Below are positions 8,913 to 18,200 of a stretch of DNA of 64,000 nt, in pieces. Location: positions 124,001 to 188,000 of the forward strand of contig NZ_RWGU01000049.1 of assembly GCF_003944755.1 (NCBI RefSeq), read 5' to 3'. Positions within the stretch are counted from its first letter, which is position 1, and each line of letters begins with the position of its first letter. The stretch is from Rhodovulum robiginosum (GTDB lineage: Bacteria; Pseudomonadota; Alphaproteobacteria; Rhodobacterales; Rhodobacteraceae). The notes beneath the pieces were generated by a model. The model searched no databases and had not been told where the DNA came from. It saw nothing but the letters and a program-made list of their open reading frames with translations. A program made the position numbers and the translations under genes.

Positions 8913-10063
8913 CGGACGGCCTCGATCGCAAGCTCGGCCAGCGCCGCTTCCAGTGCCGGGACGAGATCGCTCGAGTCGTCCGCGATGCCAATATCGGTGT
9001 TGATCTGGAAGGCCACGGTCACGCCGTGATCCGCGTAGTGGCGCAGGCTCGAGACATAGGCGGGGATCCACCCGCCGTGGCCCCAGACCGGCCCGCGCGG
9101 CGTATCGGCGTAGATCGCCACGCCCGCGCCGTAGAGGATGCCGGGGGCCTCCGGATCGACGGGCACGCCGTCGAGCAGCCGGTCCAGATAGGGGCCTTCC
9201 ATCGCGTCGCCGCCGAACAGGAGATGTCCCCAGCGCGCCAGATCGGCGGAGGTCGAGGCGAAGCCACCGCCCGCGGATTCCACGGCCGGGTTCCACAGAA
9301 GCCGCCCCTCCGCATCGGCGGTGCGTGCGGGCAGGCCGAACGGATTGTCCGCATCGACATAGCCCACCGCAAGCCCCGGCAGGTCGGGTCGATCCGACGG
9401 GAACGTGCCGTCGAGGTCAAGCGGACCGAGCAGGCGGGTGCGGACGGCCTCGTGCCACGCCTGTCCCGTCACGTCCGCGATCACGAGGCCCAGCAGGACA
9501 TAGCCCGTATCGCTGTAGGCCCAGGCCTGACCGGCCTCGAACAGCGGCTCCCGTCCGGCCACGAAGGCCATGAGCCGCTCGGGGTCGAAGTCTCCTTCGG
9601 CCGCTGTCAGCCGGGTCCAGCCCTGCTGGAACTCCGGCAGATGCACATGGTCCGGCAGGCCGGAGGTGTGGTGCAGGAGGTGATCGATGGTGATGGTGCC
9701 TGCATTGGGCAGCGCGTCGAACCACGGGCGATCCCCGAGATGGACGGAGAGCAGATCGTCGCGCGACAGACGCGCCTCGCGTTCCAGCGCCAGCACCGTT
9801 GCGGCAACGAAGCTCTTCCCGATGCTCGCGGCCAGCATGGGCGTCTCCGTCGTGATGGCGCGCCCCGCCTCAACATCGGCCAGGCCGATGGCCGCCGACA
9901 TCACCGTGCCATCCGGCAGGGCGATCGCCGCTGTGGCGCCCGGAAAGCCGTAGCGTTCGTGGAAATCGTCCAGCATCGCCGCCAGCTGGCCCTCCTGCGC
10001 AGCCACGGGCGCCGCGAGGCCGCCCAGAGCCAGCGCGAAGGCGAGAAGAAGGCCTCGGCGCAT
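8909..10063 (-). CDS. beta-lactamase-fold serine hydrolase (class C-like)
   Basis: The 384-residue product has a signal peptide (LLLAFALALGGLAAPVAAQ). It carries the serine beta-lactamase/penicillin-binding fold motifs SxxK (AASIGKSF), YxN-equivalent YSDTGY, and HGG (WGHGGWIPAY) in place of KTG. HHTSGLPDH and SAGGGFASTSADLARWG are further family hallmarks. Such proteins are mostly esterases, D-aminopeptidases or inactive homologues rather than true lactamases. It lies 4 nt after the CPBP gene and overlaps the alpha/beta hydrolase start, so it is part of the same operon. Confidence 0.88.
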   Translation of the reverse strand: MRRGLLLAFALALGGLAAPVAAQEGQLAAMLDDFHERYGFPGATAAIALPDGTVMSAAIGLADVEAGRAITTETPMLAASIGKSFVAATVLALEREARLSRDDLLSVHLGDRPWFDALPNAGTITIDHLLHHTSGLPDHVHLPEFQQGWTRLTAAEGDFDPERLMAFVAGREPLFEAGQAWAYSDTGYVLLGLVIADVTGQAWHEAVRTRLLGPLDLDGTFPSDRPDLPGLAVGYVDADNPFGLPARTADAEGRLLWNPAVESAGGGFASTSADLARWGHLLFGGDAMEGPYLDRLLDGVPVDPEAPGILYGAGVAIYADTPRGPVWGHGGWIPAYVSSLRHYADHGVTVAFQINTDIGIADDSSDLVPALEAALAELAIEAVR

Positions 10064-10067
10064 CTCC

Positions 10068-10919
10068 CTACTCCGCCGTTTGCGGCGCGGCGCCGCGCGC
10101 CGCCGGGATGACCTCGGTCGCCGCGCCGTCGCGGCTGAACATCGTCTTGCGGTTCAGCCAGACCACGACCAAGGCCACGACCACCAGGATGCGGGTGTCC
10201 CAGGGCTGGGCATCGGGCCAGAACGGATTGATGAGCTGCCAGTGGAACAGCATCGGCAGAAGCAGGCTGCCGCGTGCGCTGTTGAAGATCGGCGTCACGA
10301 GGATCGCAAGCGTCACGTTACCGATGAAGAAGGGCAGGAAGGACCAGTTCTCATAGACGACACCAGCCAGATAGAAGGCGGGCAGGTGCCAGACCCCCCA
10401 GGCCGTCCCGATGAGGGCCCCGGCCCAGAAGGGGGCCATGTGACGCTGCAGGAGCGGCTGTGCCACGCCGCGCCAGCCGAATTCCTCCATCGGACCCAGA
10501 AAGAGCATCATGAACATGAGCGCGACCATGGCGCCCACGCCTTCCGGGGGAACCGGCGCAAGGAGCGGCCCGCCCTTGATCAGCGACCCGGCCATGAAGA
10601 CGACGGGAATGCCGATCACGATGAAGGCCCACCAGACCGGGGCGCAGCGCCAGTAGAAGAGGCGCGAGAAGAAGGCGCGCAGGCCCCGCAAGCCGCCGAA
10701 AGCCAGCACCAGAAGGATACCCGCGATGCCGGGTGCCCAGGTGGCGAGGAAGTAGAGGGGGTGGCTGCCGCTGATCTCTCCAAAGGTCGCGGCAGCCTGG
10801 TCTGGAAAGTAGATATAGCCGCCGATCACGCTCCACGTGATGCCGAACGTGAGCAGGGCGAAGAACAGGAGCGCGTAGGACGGGAGGCTCGATTGCGGTC
10901 TGATCACGATGGAAGCCAT
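10068..10919 (-). CDS. CPBP-family intramembrane protease homologue
   Basis: The start at 10919 (MASIVIRPQ) gives 283 residues with about seven to eight hydrophobic segments. The CPBP (type II CAAX prenyl endopeptidase/Rce1, ABI) signature is present: EEFGWRG (EExxxR), followed by WGVWHLP and LFHWQLIN, which provide the His/Asn cluster. It is an inner-membrane protein, possibly a protease or a self-immunity-type protein. It heads the five-gene operon. Upstream at 10989-11002 is an FNR-type dyad that may regulate it. Confidence 0.82.
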   Translation of the reverse strand: MASIVIRPQSSLPSYALLFFALLTFGITWSVIGGYIYFPDQAAATFGEISGSHPLYFLATWAPGIAGILLVLAFGGLRGLRAFFSRLFYWRCAPVWWAFIVIGIPVVFMAGSLIKGGPLLAPVPPEGVGAMVALMFMMLFLGPMEEFGWRGVAQPLLQRHMAPFWAGALIGTAWGVWHLPAFYLAGVVYENWSFLPFFIGNVTLAILVTPIFNSARGSLLLPMLFHWQLINPFWPDAQPWDTRILVVVALVVVWLNRKTMFSRDGAATEVIPAARGAAPQTAE

Positions 10920-10988
10920 GTGTGGGTCCGCTCGAAACGGTTCTTCTTGGACTTGGGCGGAGCATCTCCCAAGTCGCTCGCGTATGCG

Positions 10989-11002
10989 CTGATCGAGATC
11001 AA
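10989..11002 (-). promoter_or_regulatory. FNR/FnrL-like site upstream of the CPBP operon
   Basis: Read on the minus strand, TTGATCTCGATCAG matches TTGAT-N4-ATCAA at nine of ten defined positions. It lies 70 bp upstream of the start at 10919, a plausible place for activation by an FNR/Dnr-type regulator. No clear -10 element was identified. Confidence 0.35.
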
Positions 11003-11095
11003 TCGGGAGGGTGTCAGGCAACCACGAAAGGGGAGGGCATGGTCGCCATGCCAGCGAGATGCGCCCTTGGCCCATCCCCACCAGACGCCGGTGCG

Positions 11096-11325
11096 CATCG
11101 TCACCGAGTGTCCGACCGCGAAGATGCTGACATAAATGGCGACGTCCTTCATCCGGTAGAGGAAGAACACGACGCCCAAAACGAACAGGATGTGGTCGTA
11201 CCCCGTCACCATGTGCTTGGCGCCGAGATAGAGGAAGGAGATGACGTGCCCCCCAGATTTCATGGGTGTAGCCCGCGTCACCCGGGGTGACGTCGTGGGC
11301 CAGCGCCTGCGCAACGCTTGACGCG
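11096..11325 (-). pseudogene. HupE/UreJ-type membrane protein, decayed fragment
   Basis: On the minus strand two frames carry consecutive parts of a HupE/UreJ_2-like protein. AHDVTPGDAGYTHEIWG (about 11314-11264) is followed in the next frame by HVISFLYLGAKHMVTGYDHI through VFFLYRMKDVAIYVSIF to GHSVTM (11248-11096). The shift occurs in a run of six G/C at about 11257-11262. After GHSVTM the homology stops abruptly and the remaining membrane helices are missing. A signal peptide start is not visible. This is a remnant, not a functional gene. Confidence 0.6.
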
Positions 11326-11328
11326 TAA

Positions 11329-11595
11329 ATGGCAAGGACTGTCAGAATGACCTATCCGCTCTCGGGCTGGCTGATGACGCAGCTCGGGCCGGTCGTCGCG
11401 CTCGGGATCCTCGCCGCGCTGGCAGGTGCCGGGGCGCTCTTCGCCCTGAGCCTCTGGCCGAGGGAAGATCCCGAGGTAGTCGCGCATAGCTACGACAACC
11501 TGCCGCTCGACCATCCCCACCTCAAAGGAGGGCGCCGCCACGCGCATCCCTTCGTCGTGGACGACGAGCACCCTCGCTGGGCCTCGCATCTCTGA
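11329..11595 (+). pseudogene. MFS transporter, C-terminal remnant
   Basis: The open frame encodes about 88 residues resembling the last one to two helices and tail of an MFS permease: RMTYPLSGWLMTQLGPVVAL, a hydrophobic helix, SLWPREDPE, then a His-rich tail (DNLPLDHPHLKGGRRHAHPF). Upstream of 11329 the frame closes and the sequence is occupied by the oppositely oriented HupE relic. The transporter has therefore lost its N-terminal bulk. The His-rich tail may have bound metal in the parent protein. Confidence 0.55.
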
Positions 11596-11647
11596 GGGCA
11601 TTGCTTCGCGGGGCCGGTGCGGCCCGTGCATCGGCCGAACCGCTGGA

Positions 11648-12097
11648 TCAGGCGTGACGCTGGAACACCTCCGCCGTCCCGCCCTTCAGCACAATCAGCG
11701 TGTCGAAGGCGTCGCGCTGATTGCCCATCTCCATGCCAGGCGACCCGATCGGCATACCCGGGACCGCGAGCCCGAGCGCATCGGGGCGTTCGGCAAGCAG
11801 GCGCTCGACGTCACTGGCGGGGACGTGCCCCTCGATGACGTATCCATCCACGAGCGCCGTGTGGCATGAGGCCAGTTCGGGCGTGATGCCGGATTGCGCC
11901 TTGAGCGCATAGAGGCTGTCCTGATCCACGTCTTGCGCGTCAACGGCAAAACCGGCCCCTGCCATGTGCTCGACCCAGGCCGAGCAACAGCCGCAGGTCG
12001 GCGACTTGTAGACCTCGATGCGGGCGGGCGTCGCCAGCACAGGGCGGGCGAGCAATGCCGCACCGACGCCGGTGAAAATGAAGTGTCTGCGATTCAT
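11648..12097 (-). CDS. DUF411 metal-binding exported protein
   Basis: The start at ATG 12097 (MNRRHFIFTG) gives 149 residues with an Arg-containing signal peptide (FTGVGAALLARPVLA). The mature part starts RIEVYKSPTCGCCSAWVEHM, the CGCC thioredoxin-like motif of DUF411 proteins, followed by HTALVDGYVIEGHVPASDV and a Gly/Pro/Met-rich segment (VPGMPIGSPGMEMG) that could bind Cu(I). DUF411 genes are commonly found with copper oxidases. Here it is the last gene of the long minus-strand copper arm, 40 nt after the multicopper oxidase. Confidence 0.85.
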   Translation of the reverse strand: MNRRHFIFTGVGAALLARPVLATPARIEVYKSPTCGCCSAWVEHMAGAGFAVDAQDVDQDSLYALKAQSGITPELASCHTALVDGYVIEGHVPASDVERLLAERPDALGLAVPGMPIGSPGMEMGNQRDAFDTLIVLKGGTAEVFQRHA

Positions 12098-12137
12098 GTG
12101 TCGTATCTCCCTTTTCGATTTGAATGGTGGTGGCGCG

Positions 12138-13526
12138 TCAGGCGACACGCAGCCATGTCATCATGCCGCCGGCGGAATGCTCCAGCATGTGGCAGTGAAG
12201 CAGCCAGTCTCCGGGGTTGTCGGCCACGAAGGCGATGTCCGCGGTCTCGCCGCGGTTCATGAGAAGGGTGTCTCGGAGCGGGCCGACGGTGCCATCAGTG
12301 CCGACCTTCCGGAAATGGTGCCCGTGCAGGTGCATCGCATGCGGCCAGGCCGTGTCGTTCGTGATCGAAATCCGGACCGTCTCGCCCCGGTCGGCCTGGA
12401 TCAGCGGCGCGTCCGGCATGTCCGCCATGCCGTTGAAGGCCCAAACCTTTCCGGCGCTCGCCATGTCGCGCATGTCCATCATGCGACCGTTCATCATCGC
12501 CCCGCGCATGCCGCCCATGGCACCGCCTTCCATGAGAAGCTCCGCGCGTCGTGCGGTCTCGAGGGAACCGAGTGCGGCAACGGGATTGGGCGGCAGCGGG
12601 CCGGCCGCCGGCAGGCGCTCTGCTCGCGCAACACCATCGACGTTAAAGGCTGCAATCGCATAGCCGCCGTCGCGCTCGAAGCTTACGAGCATCGCTTCCT
12701 CGCCGTCGCCAGCCACCACGTCGACGATCAGGTCGGCGCGCTGAGCCGGTGCCAGAGCGAGTTGGCCCAGCGGTCGCGGGGTCTCGAGCGGCATGCCGTC
12801 GAGCGCCACGACCCAGCCCTCCAGACCCCGCGCCTCCAGCGAGAAGATGCGCGCATTCGCGGTGTTCACGAGCCGCAGGCGCATCCGAGCGCCGTGCTGG
12901 ACGGTCCGCGACCAGGCGCCGTCGCCATTCACCGTGATCCAGTTGCCGATCCGGCCGGCATGGGCCCAATCGTGCATGTTGCCGAAGCCCCCGGCAATCT
13001 GTGCGTCCTCCGTGAGCCGCCAGTCGTCGAGAAGCAGAACCTCGTCGATATCCACGTCCGGGGCGCCTTCCGCTTCGTCCACGATCAGCGCGCCGTAGAG
13101 TCCACGTGCCATCTGCTCCCAACTGCGATTATGAGGGTGATACCAGTAGGTGCCGGCGTCGGGGACGGTGAAATCGTAAAGGAAGTCTGCGCCCGGTTCG
13201 ACGGCTCCCTGCGTCAGGCCGGCGACGCCATCCATGACGTTGTCGATCCGGATTCCGTGCCAGTGCACGCTCGAGGCCTGCGGGAGATCGTTGACCAAGC
13301 GCCGGGACACCCGCGCGCCCCGGGCCACGCGAAGGGTAGGCCCGGGCACCGAGCCGTCATAGGCCCAGACCTCCGTCTCGGGATACCCGGCAGGCGCCAA
13401 CCGGGCGCGTCCGGCACGGGCGACGAGGTCTGCGGGCGTGTCGGCCCGACCGATCCGCGGAGCGCACAGAAAAGCCGTCGTGCCTAGAAGTGTCTGATGG
13501 AACCGGCGGCGGGTCATGAGAGCCAT
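12138..13526 (-). CDS. periplasmic multicopper oxidase (CueO/CopA type)
   Basis: The start is set at 13526 because GGAG lies 7 nt upstream. The product has 462 residues. A Tat-like signal (MTRRRFHQTLLGTTAF) is followed by three cupredoxin domains. Copper ligands are visible as HWHG, HPHN, HLHGHH and the C-terminal HCHMLEHSAGGM, so type 1 and type 2/3 sites look complete. A Met-rich segment (GGMRGAMMNGRMMDMRDM) near two thirds of the length resembles the Cu(I)-binding loop of CueO. Expected role: oxidation of periplasmic Cu(I). Its start overlaps the end of copD by 13 nt. Confidence 0.93.
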   Translation of the reverse strand: MALMTRRRFHQTLLGTTAFLCAPRIGRADTPADLVARAGRARLAPAGYPETEVWAYDGSVPGPTLRVARGARVSRRLVNDLPQASSVHWHGIRIDNVMDGVAGLTQGAVEPGADFLYDFTVPDAGTYWYHPHNRSWEQMARGLYGALIVDEAEGAPDVDIDEVLLLDDWRLTEDAQIAGGFGNMHDWAHAGRIGNWITVNGDGAWSRTVQHGARMRLRLVNTANARIFSLEARGLEGWVVALDGMPLETPRPLGQLALAPAQRADLIVDVVAGDGEEAMLVSFERDGGYAIAAFNVDGVARAERLPAAGPLPPNPVAALGSLETARRAELLMEGGAMGGMRGAMMNGRMMDMRDMASAGKVWAFNGMADMPDAPLIQADRGETVRISITNDTAWPHAMHLHGHHFRKVGTDGTVGPLRDTLLMNRGETADIAFVADNPGDWLLHCHMLEHSAGGMMTWLRVA

Positions 13527-14479
13527 GGAAAGTCTCCGGAAGCATGTGCGACGGCTTGCACCGTCTTCGGTTGCTGCGGCGCGACACGCGCCTGTTCGGA
13601 CGGGAGCGACGTCACCGTGGTAAGGGCTGCAGTCGTCGCCAGAATGGCCAGGATGAGCACGCTTTCCGCAGCGATGGACCGCCGCAGGCGCTGCGCAGCC
13701 CCCGTCGCCGCGGACTGCAGCGCCGGGGTGAGCCGCACCTTGTTGAGCGCCGCGAGACCGAGCACGCCGGCAAAAAGCGCGAGCTTCACGAGAAACGCCT
13801 GACCATAGGGTGTGGTAAGGGCGGCAGGGTCCGCCGCGCCAAGCAAGACGAGCGTCACGGCCCCGGCGGCGACCAGCGCGGAGACGACCCATAGGGCCTT
13901 CGTCCCGAATTCATGCACCAGAGCTGCGGCTATCGGTGGCGCCTCGGTTCGAGCGGCCCGAGACATTGGCGCGAAAGCGCCGAGCCAGAAGGCAAGTCCG
14001 ACTATGTGAGCGGTCACCAGCGCCCCGAGCAGAAGACGCGGCTCGCCAAGGGCATGGCCGCGAAGCGCGAACGACGCGCAGGCCATCAGCGCCCCGGTCA
14101 GCGCGATCCACCTTGCGCCCCGCAGGGGCAGAACAATGGCAAGTATGAGCGCAAGTCCGATCAGCCGGACGGTCACGCTGGTGCCCAGCGGGCTGTCGAA
14201 CACGATGCCGAGCATCATGGGATCGACTGCGCCGTCGAAGGTTCCGCCCATCAGGAAGCTCGCGCGCAAGGGCACGCGGAGCACGCTCAGCACAGCCGCC
14301 GCCAGCGCGGCGACAACCGCCATCCGAAGAAGTGACGCGCGTCCGTCTGCGCTCAGTTCTCGAAGCGCCAACCACACGAGCACGCTTCCTGCCGCGACCA
14401 GCGTCGCGGCATATGCGAGCGTCTTCACGAGGATGGAGATCCAGGTGACGGCGTCAGCAGATGCGAGCGCGGCCAGCAT
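13514..14479 (-). CDS. copD: copper resistance protein CopD
   Basis: The 321-residue product has about eight membrane helices and the CopD domain, including RGHALGEP, TAHIVGLAFWLGAFAPM and GQAFLVKLALFAGVLGLAALNKVRL. It is an inner-membrane partner of periplasmic CopC, believed to move copper across or into the membrane. It follows copC by 6 nt. The last residues extend past the final helix (SEQARVAPQQPKTVQAV) into a short polar tail. Confidence 0.88.
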   Translation of the reverse strand: MLAALASADAVTWISILVKTLAYAATLVAAGSVLVWLALRELSADGRASLLRMAVVAALAAAVLSVLRVPLRASFLMGGTFDGAVDPMMLGIVFDSPLGTSVTVRLIGLALILAIVLPLRGARWIALTGALMACASFALRGHALGEPRLLLGALVTAHIVGLAFWLGAFAPMSRAARTEAPPIAAALVHEFGTKALWVVSALVAAGAVTLVLLGAADPAALTTPYGQAFLVKLALFAGVLGLAALNKVRLTPALQSAATGAAQRLRRSIAAESVLILAILATTAALTTVTSLPSEQARVAPQQPKTVQAVAHASGDFPWLS

Positions 14480-14485
14480 CGCGCC

Positions 14486-14842
14486 TCAGTCCGTCAACTC
14501 GAAGGAAAAGCTGCCCTGCATGGCATGGCCGTCGGAGGCGAGCCCACGCCATTCCACGGTGTAGCTTCCTGGCAGCAGGGACTGGGGCTCGGCGTGGAAC
14601 TCCAGCGACGGTTCCAGTCCCGCGCCACGCTCTATGGGCATCTCGTCGCCGTCCGCATTCACCAGGCGCACCATGGTTATGCGCATGGGGTCGTCGAACA
14701 CCATGTGGATCATCTCCGGCGTCTCGGTCAGCTGTGCGCCATGTACCGGTGTGGTTCCTTGCTTGTCGGAGTGCGCCAGAAGTGGGTCTGCCGCCAGAAA
14801 GAGCGCCGCAGCACTCAAAACGGAAAAGAGTTCTCGTTTCAT
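14486..14842 (-). CDS. copC: periplasmic copper-binding protein CopC
   Basis: The signal peptide (FSVLSAAALFLAADPLLA) leaves His as mature residue 2 (AHSDKQ), the N-terminal Cu(II) ligand region of CopC. The family's immunoglobulin-like body (PEMIHMVFDDPMR, PGSYTVEWRGLASDGHAMQG) follows, with the second conserved Asp/His pair in SDGHAM. The start is taken at ATG 14842, four codons inside the longest frame (14854), because the signal peptide fits better there. It is followed directly by copD. Confidence 0.87.
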   Translation of the reverse strand: MKRELFSVLSAAALFLAADPLLAHSDKQGTTPVHGAQLTETPEMIHMVFDDPMRITMVRLVNADGDEMPIERGAGLEPSLEFHAEPQSLLPGSYTVEWRGLASDGHAMQGSFSFELTD

Positions 14843-14867
14843 TTGCCTGTCCATTTGCTGGGATTGA

Positions 14868-14897
14868 AGGCGACCGGCACAGCGTGACCGGTCGCCT
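14868..14897 (-). terminator. strong stem-loop between cusF and copC
   Basis: A 10-bp perfect inverted repeat (AGGCGACCGG at 14868-14877 and its complement at 14888-14897, loop 10 nt) lies 11 nt after the cusF stop on the minus strand. No U-run follows, so it may act as a partial terminator or mRNA-stabilising hairpin rather than a full terminator. Confidence 0.5.
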
Positions 14898-14907
14898 CGT
14901 TCCTGGT

Positions 14908-15249
14908 TCAGTTCGGCATCATGGAGCCGATTGCGTACATGCCGTCCGCGCCCTTCACGAGCATCAGCGTAACCTCGTCGCCTTCGGAAATCGCCCCCAT
15001 CATTTCGGCGTTCTCAAGCAGCGGCAGATCCATCGTCATCGCAGGCCAGCCGATCTCTGGGATCGGGTCATGGCTCACATTGGCCGTGCCGTCACCGATC
15101 GAGTTGACGACGGCCCTTGTATGAACGGCACCCTCCATTTGCTCGGACGACATCGGCATGTTGGAGTGATCCATACCGTTGTTCATCTGAGCGAGGACCG
15201 GAGCGGTCGAGAGGGCCAGCAGGCCAAGTGTTGCAGTCAGTATCTTCAT
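14908..15249 (-). CDS. cusF: CusF-like periplasmic Cu(I)/Ag(I) chaperone
   Basis: The start is ATG 15249 (MKILTATLGLLALSTAPVLA), with GGAG 6 nt upstream. The longer frame from 15261 has none. The 113-residue product has a signal peptide, a Met/His-rich linker (MNNGMDHSNMPMSSEQME) and one CusF domain with the full metal set: His in VSHDPIPEIG, then WPAMTM (Trp and two Met). It should deliver Cu(I) or Ag(I) to the CusBA pump encoded just upstream. Confidence 0.9.
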   Translation of the reverse strand: MKILTATLGLLALSTAPVLAQMNNGMDHSNMPMSSEQMEGAVHTRAVVNSIGDGTANVSHDPIPEIGWPAMTMDLPLLENAEMMGAISEGDEVTLMLVKGADGMYAIGSMMPN

Positions 15250-15282
15250 CGGAAGCTCCATGTTTCTGGATTGCAGTTTCGA

Positions 15283-18200
15283 TTATTCGGCAGGCACCGC
15301 TTCTTCAGGCCGCAGAATGATGGGGGTGATCTCGCGGTTCACGCGCCGCAGCGCGAGCTGTTTCCAGATCACGAAGATCGACGGTATGACGAAGAGCGTC
15401 AGCAGCGTCGCCGTGACCATGCCCCCGATCATGGGCGCCGCGATCCTTTGCATGATCTCGGAGCCGGTGCCGGTGCCGTACATGATCGGGATGAGCGCCG
15501 CGAAGATCGTCGCCACCGTCATGACCTTGGGCCGCACCCGCAGCACCGCGCCCTCGAAGACCGCCTCTTCGATGTCGTCCCTCGTCAGCTTGCGGTTCTC
15601 GGACTGCGCGAGCCTGCGCCGCTTTTCCCAGGAGAGATTGAGGTAGAGCAGCATCACGATCGCGGTCTCGACCGCGACGCCGGCCAGCGCGATGAAGCCG
15701 ACGAGAACGGCCACCGAGATGTCGAAGGCAAGATACCAGAGAAACCAAACGCCGCCGGCCAGGGCGAGGGGCAGCGCCGCGAGAATGATCCCGACCTCGA
15801 TGATACGGTTGAAGGCGAGGAAGAGCATGAGGGTGATGATCAGAAGCGTTGCCGGCGCCACGATGGTAAGGCGCTCCTGCATCCTCTCGATATACTCGTA
15901 CTGGCCCGACCAGCTCAGCGAATATCCCGGCGGCAGGGAAACCTCTTGCGCCACGCGGGCGCGGGCCTCGGCGACGTAGCTGCCAAGGTCGCGGCCCGCG
16001 ATGTCGATGAACACGAAGCCGGTACGTCGGGCGTTCTCGGACCGGATCATGCCCGGACCATCGACGATCTGGATGTCGGCGAGGGCGGCCAGAGGGACAT
16101 GAGCGCCAGAGGGCGTGACCACAGGCAAAGTCTCAAGCCGTTCCGGACTGTCCCGCCAGGATTGCGGGTATCTCAGGTTGATCGGGAATCGTTCGAGCCC
16201 TTCCACCGATTCCGACACCTGGATTCCGCCGATGGCCGTCTGCACCACGTCTTGCACGTCGCGCACGCTCATCATGTAGCGGGCGGCAGCCTCGCGCTTC
16301 ACGTCGATCTCGATGAACCGCCCGCCCACGGGGCGTTCGGCATAGGCCGATGCGGTACCATCGATGCCCCGCACGGCATCCTCGACAGCGATCCCGATCT
16401 GCCCGATGACCTCCAGATCGGCGCCCGAGATCTTGACACCGACAGGCGTCTTGATCCCCGTCGCCAGCATGTCGATCCGGTTCTTGATCGGCTGAATCCA
16501 GACATTCGTGACTCCGGGGATCTGCACGATGCGGTCCAGCTCGTCGCGGATCCCCTCCATCGTCATCCCTGGGCGCCACTCCTCCTCAGGTTTGAGCTGA
16601 ATGGTGGTCTCGATCATGGTCAGGGGGGCCGGATCGGTCGCCGTATCCGCCCGCCCGAGTTTGCCATGAACGGTCTCCACTTCAGGGATGGTGGCGATCA
16701 GCCGGTCGGTCTGCTGCAGGACCTCGCGCGCCTTTCCGATGGACACGCCCGGATAGAGGGTCGGCATGTAGAGAAAGTCGCCCTCGTTCAGTTCCGGCAT
16801 GAACTCGGAGCCGAGACGCTGGAGCGGGTACCACATCGAGGCGACGACGGCGGCGGCCAACAACGTCGTTGCCCAGGGCCAGGCGATGGCCGCGTCGAGG
16901 AAGGGGCGATAGATCAATACGACGATGCGGTTCAGCGGGTTCTTGCGTTCGGGCAGGATGCGGCCGCGGACGAAATAGCCCATGAGGACCGGAACCAGCG
17001 TGATCGATAGGATCGCCGCTGCGGCCATCGCGTAGGTCTTTGTATAGGCGAGCGGCTTGAACAGCCGTCCCTCCTGGTTCTCGAGCACGAAAACCGGCAG
17101 AAAGCTCACCGTGATGATCGCCAGCGAATAGAACAGCGCAGGGCCGACCTCGGAGGCGCATTCCTGCACGATCCGCCACCGGTTTTCGGGTGTCAGCTTC
17201 TCCTTCTCGAGCCGCCGGTGCATGGCTTCGATCATCACGATGGCGGCGTCGACCATGGCGCCGATGGCGATGGCGATGCCGCCCAAAGACATGATGTTGG
17301 CGTTCACGCCCTGCGCCTTCATCAGGATGAAGGCCGCGAAGATGCCCAGCGGAAGCGATAGCAGGATCACAAGCGACGAGCGCAGGTGCAGAAGGAAGGC
17401 GGCGCAGACCAGCACGACCACGATGAATTCCTCGGTCAGCTTCTTCTGCAGGTTCTCGATGGCGCGTTCGATGACGCCGGAGCGGTCGTAGGTGGTGACG
17501 ATCTCCACCCCTTCCGGGAGGTTCGGGCGCAACTCCTCGATACGCGCCTCCACCGCCTTGATCGTGGCGAGCGCATTCCCGCCCGAGCGCAGGATCACGA
17601 CGCCGCCGACCGCGTCGCCGAGCCCGTCGAACTCGCCGACCCCGCGCCGCATTTCGGGGCCCAACCGGATATCCGCCACATCGCCGAGGGTCAGTGCGGC
17701 ACCACGTTCGTTGACCATGAGCGGGGCGCTCGCGAGATCGGCCAACTCGTCGACATAGCCCGAGGAGCGAACCATGAATTCCGCCTCGCCCATCTCGATG
17801 ACGCTGCCGCCGGTTTCGCGGTTCGCGGCCTGGATCGCGCCGCGCAGCTGCGCGAGCGTTATGTCGTAGGCCCTGAGCTTGTTCGGATCGACGACGACCT
17901 GATACTGCTTGACCATCCCGCCGATGGTCGCGACTTCCGAGACGCCTTCGACCGCCTGAAGCTCGAATTTGAGGAACCAGTCCTGCAGCGTGCGAAGTTG
18001 CGACAGGTCGTGGTTTCCCGTGCGGTCGATCAGGGCATACTGGTAGATCCACCCCACGCCCGTCGCGTCCGGGCCCAGTTGCGGAGACACGCCCTCGGGC
18101 AGGCTTCCGGTGATCTGGCCGAGATACTCCAGCACGCGGGAGCGCGCCCAGTAGAGATCGGTGCCGTCCTCGAAGACGACATAGACGAAGCTGTCCCCGA

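Noticed and set aside
8913-9296. Extension of the alpha/beta hydrolase to a 449-residue protein
   Set aside because: The extra N-terminal part is Arg/Gly-rich and overlaps the well-supported serine hydrolase gene. The ATGA overlap at 8909-8912 is the better start.
8909-10063. True beta-lactamase (antibiotic resistance)
   Set aside because: SxxK and YxN-like motifs are present but KTG is replaced by HGG, as in the many esterase or peptidase homologues.
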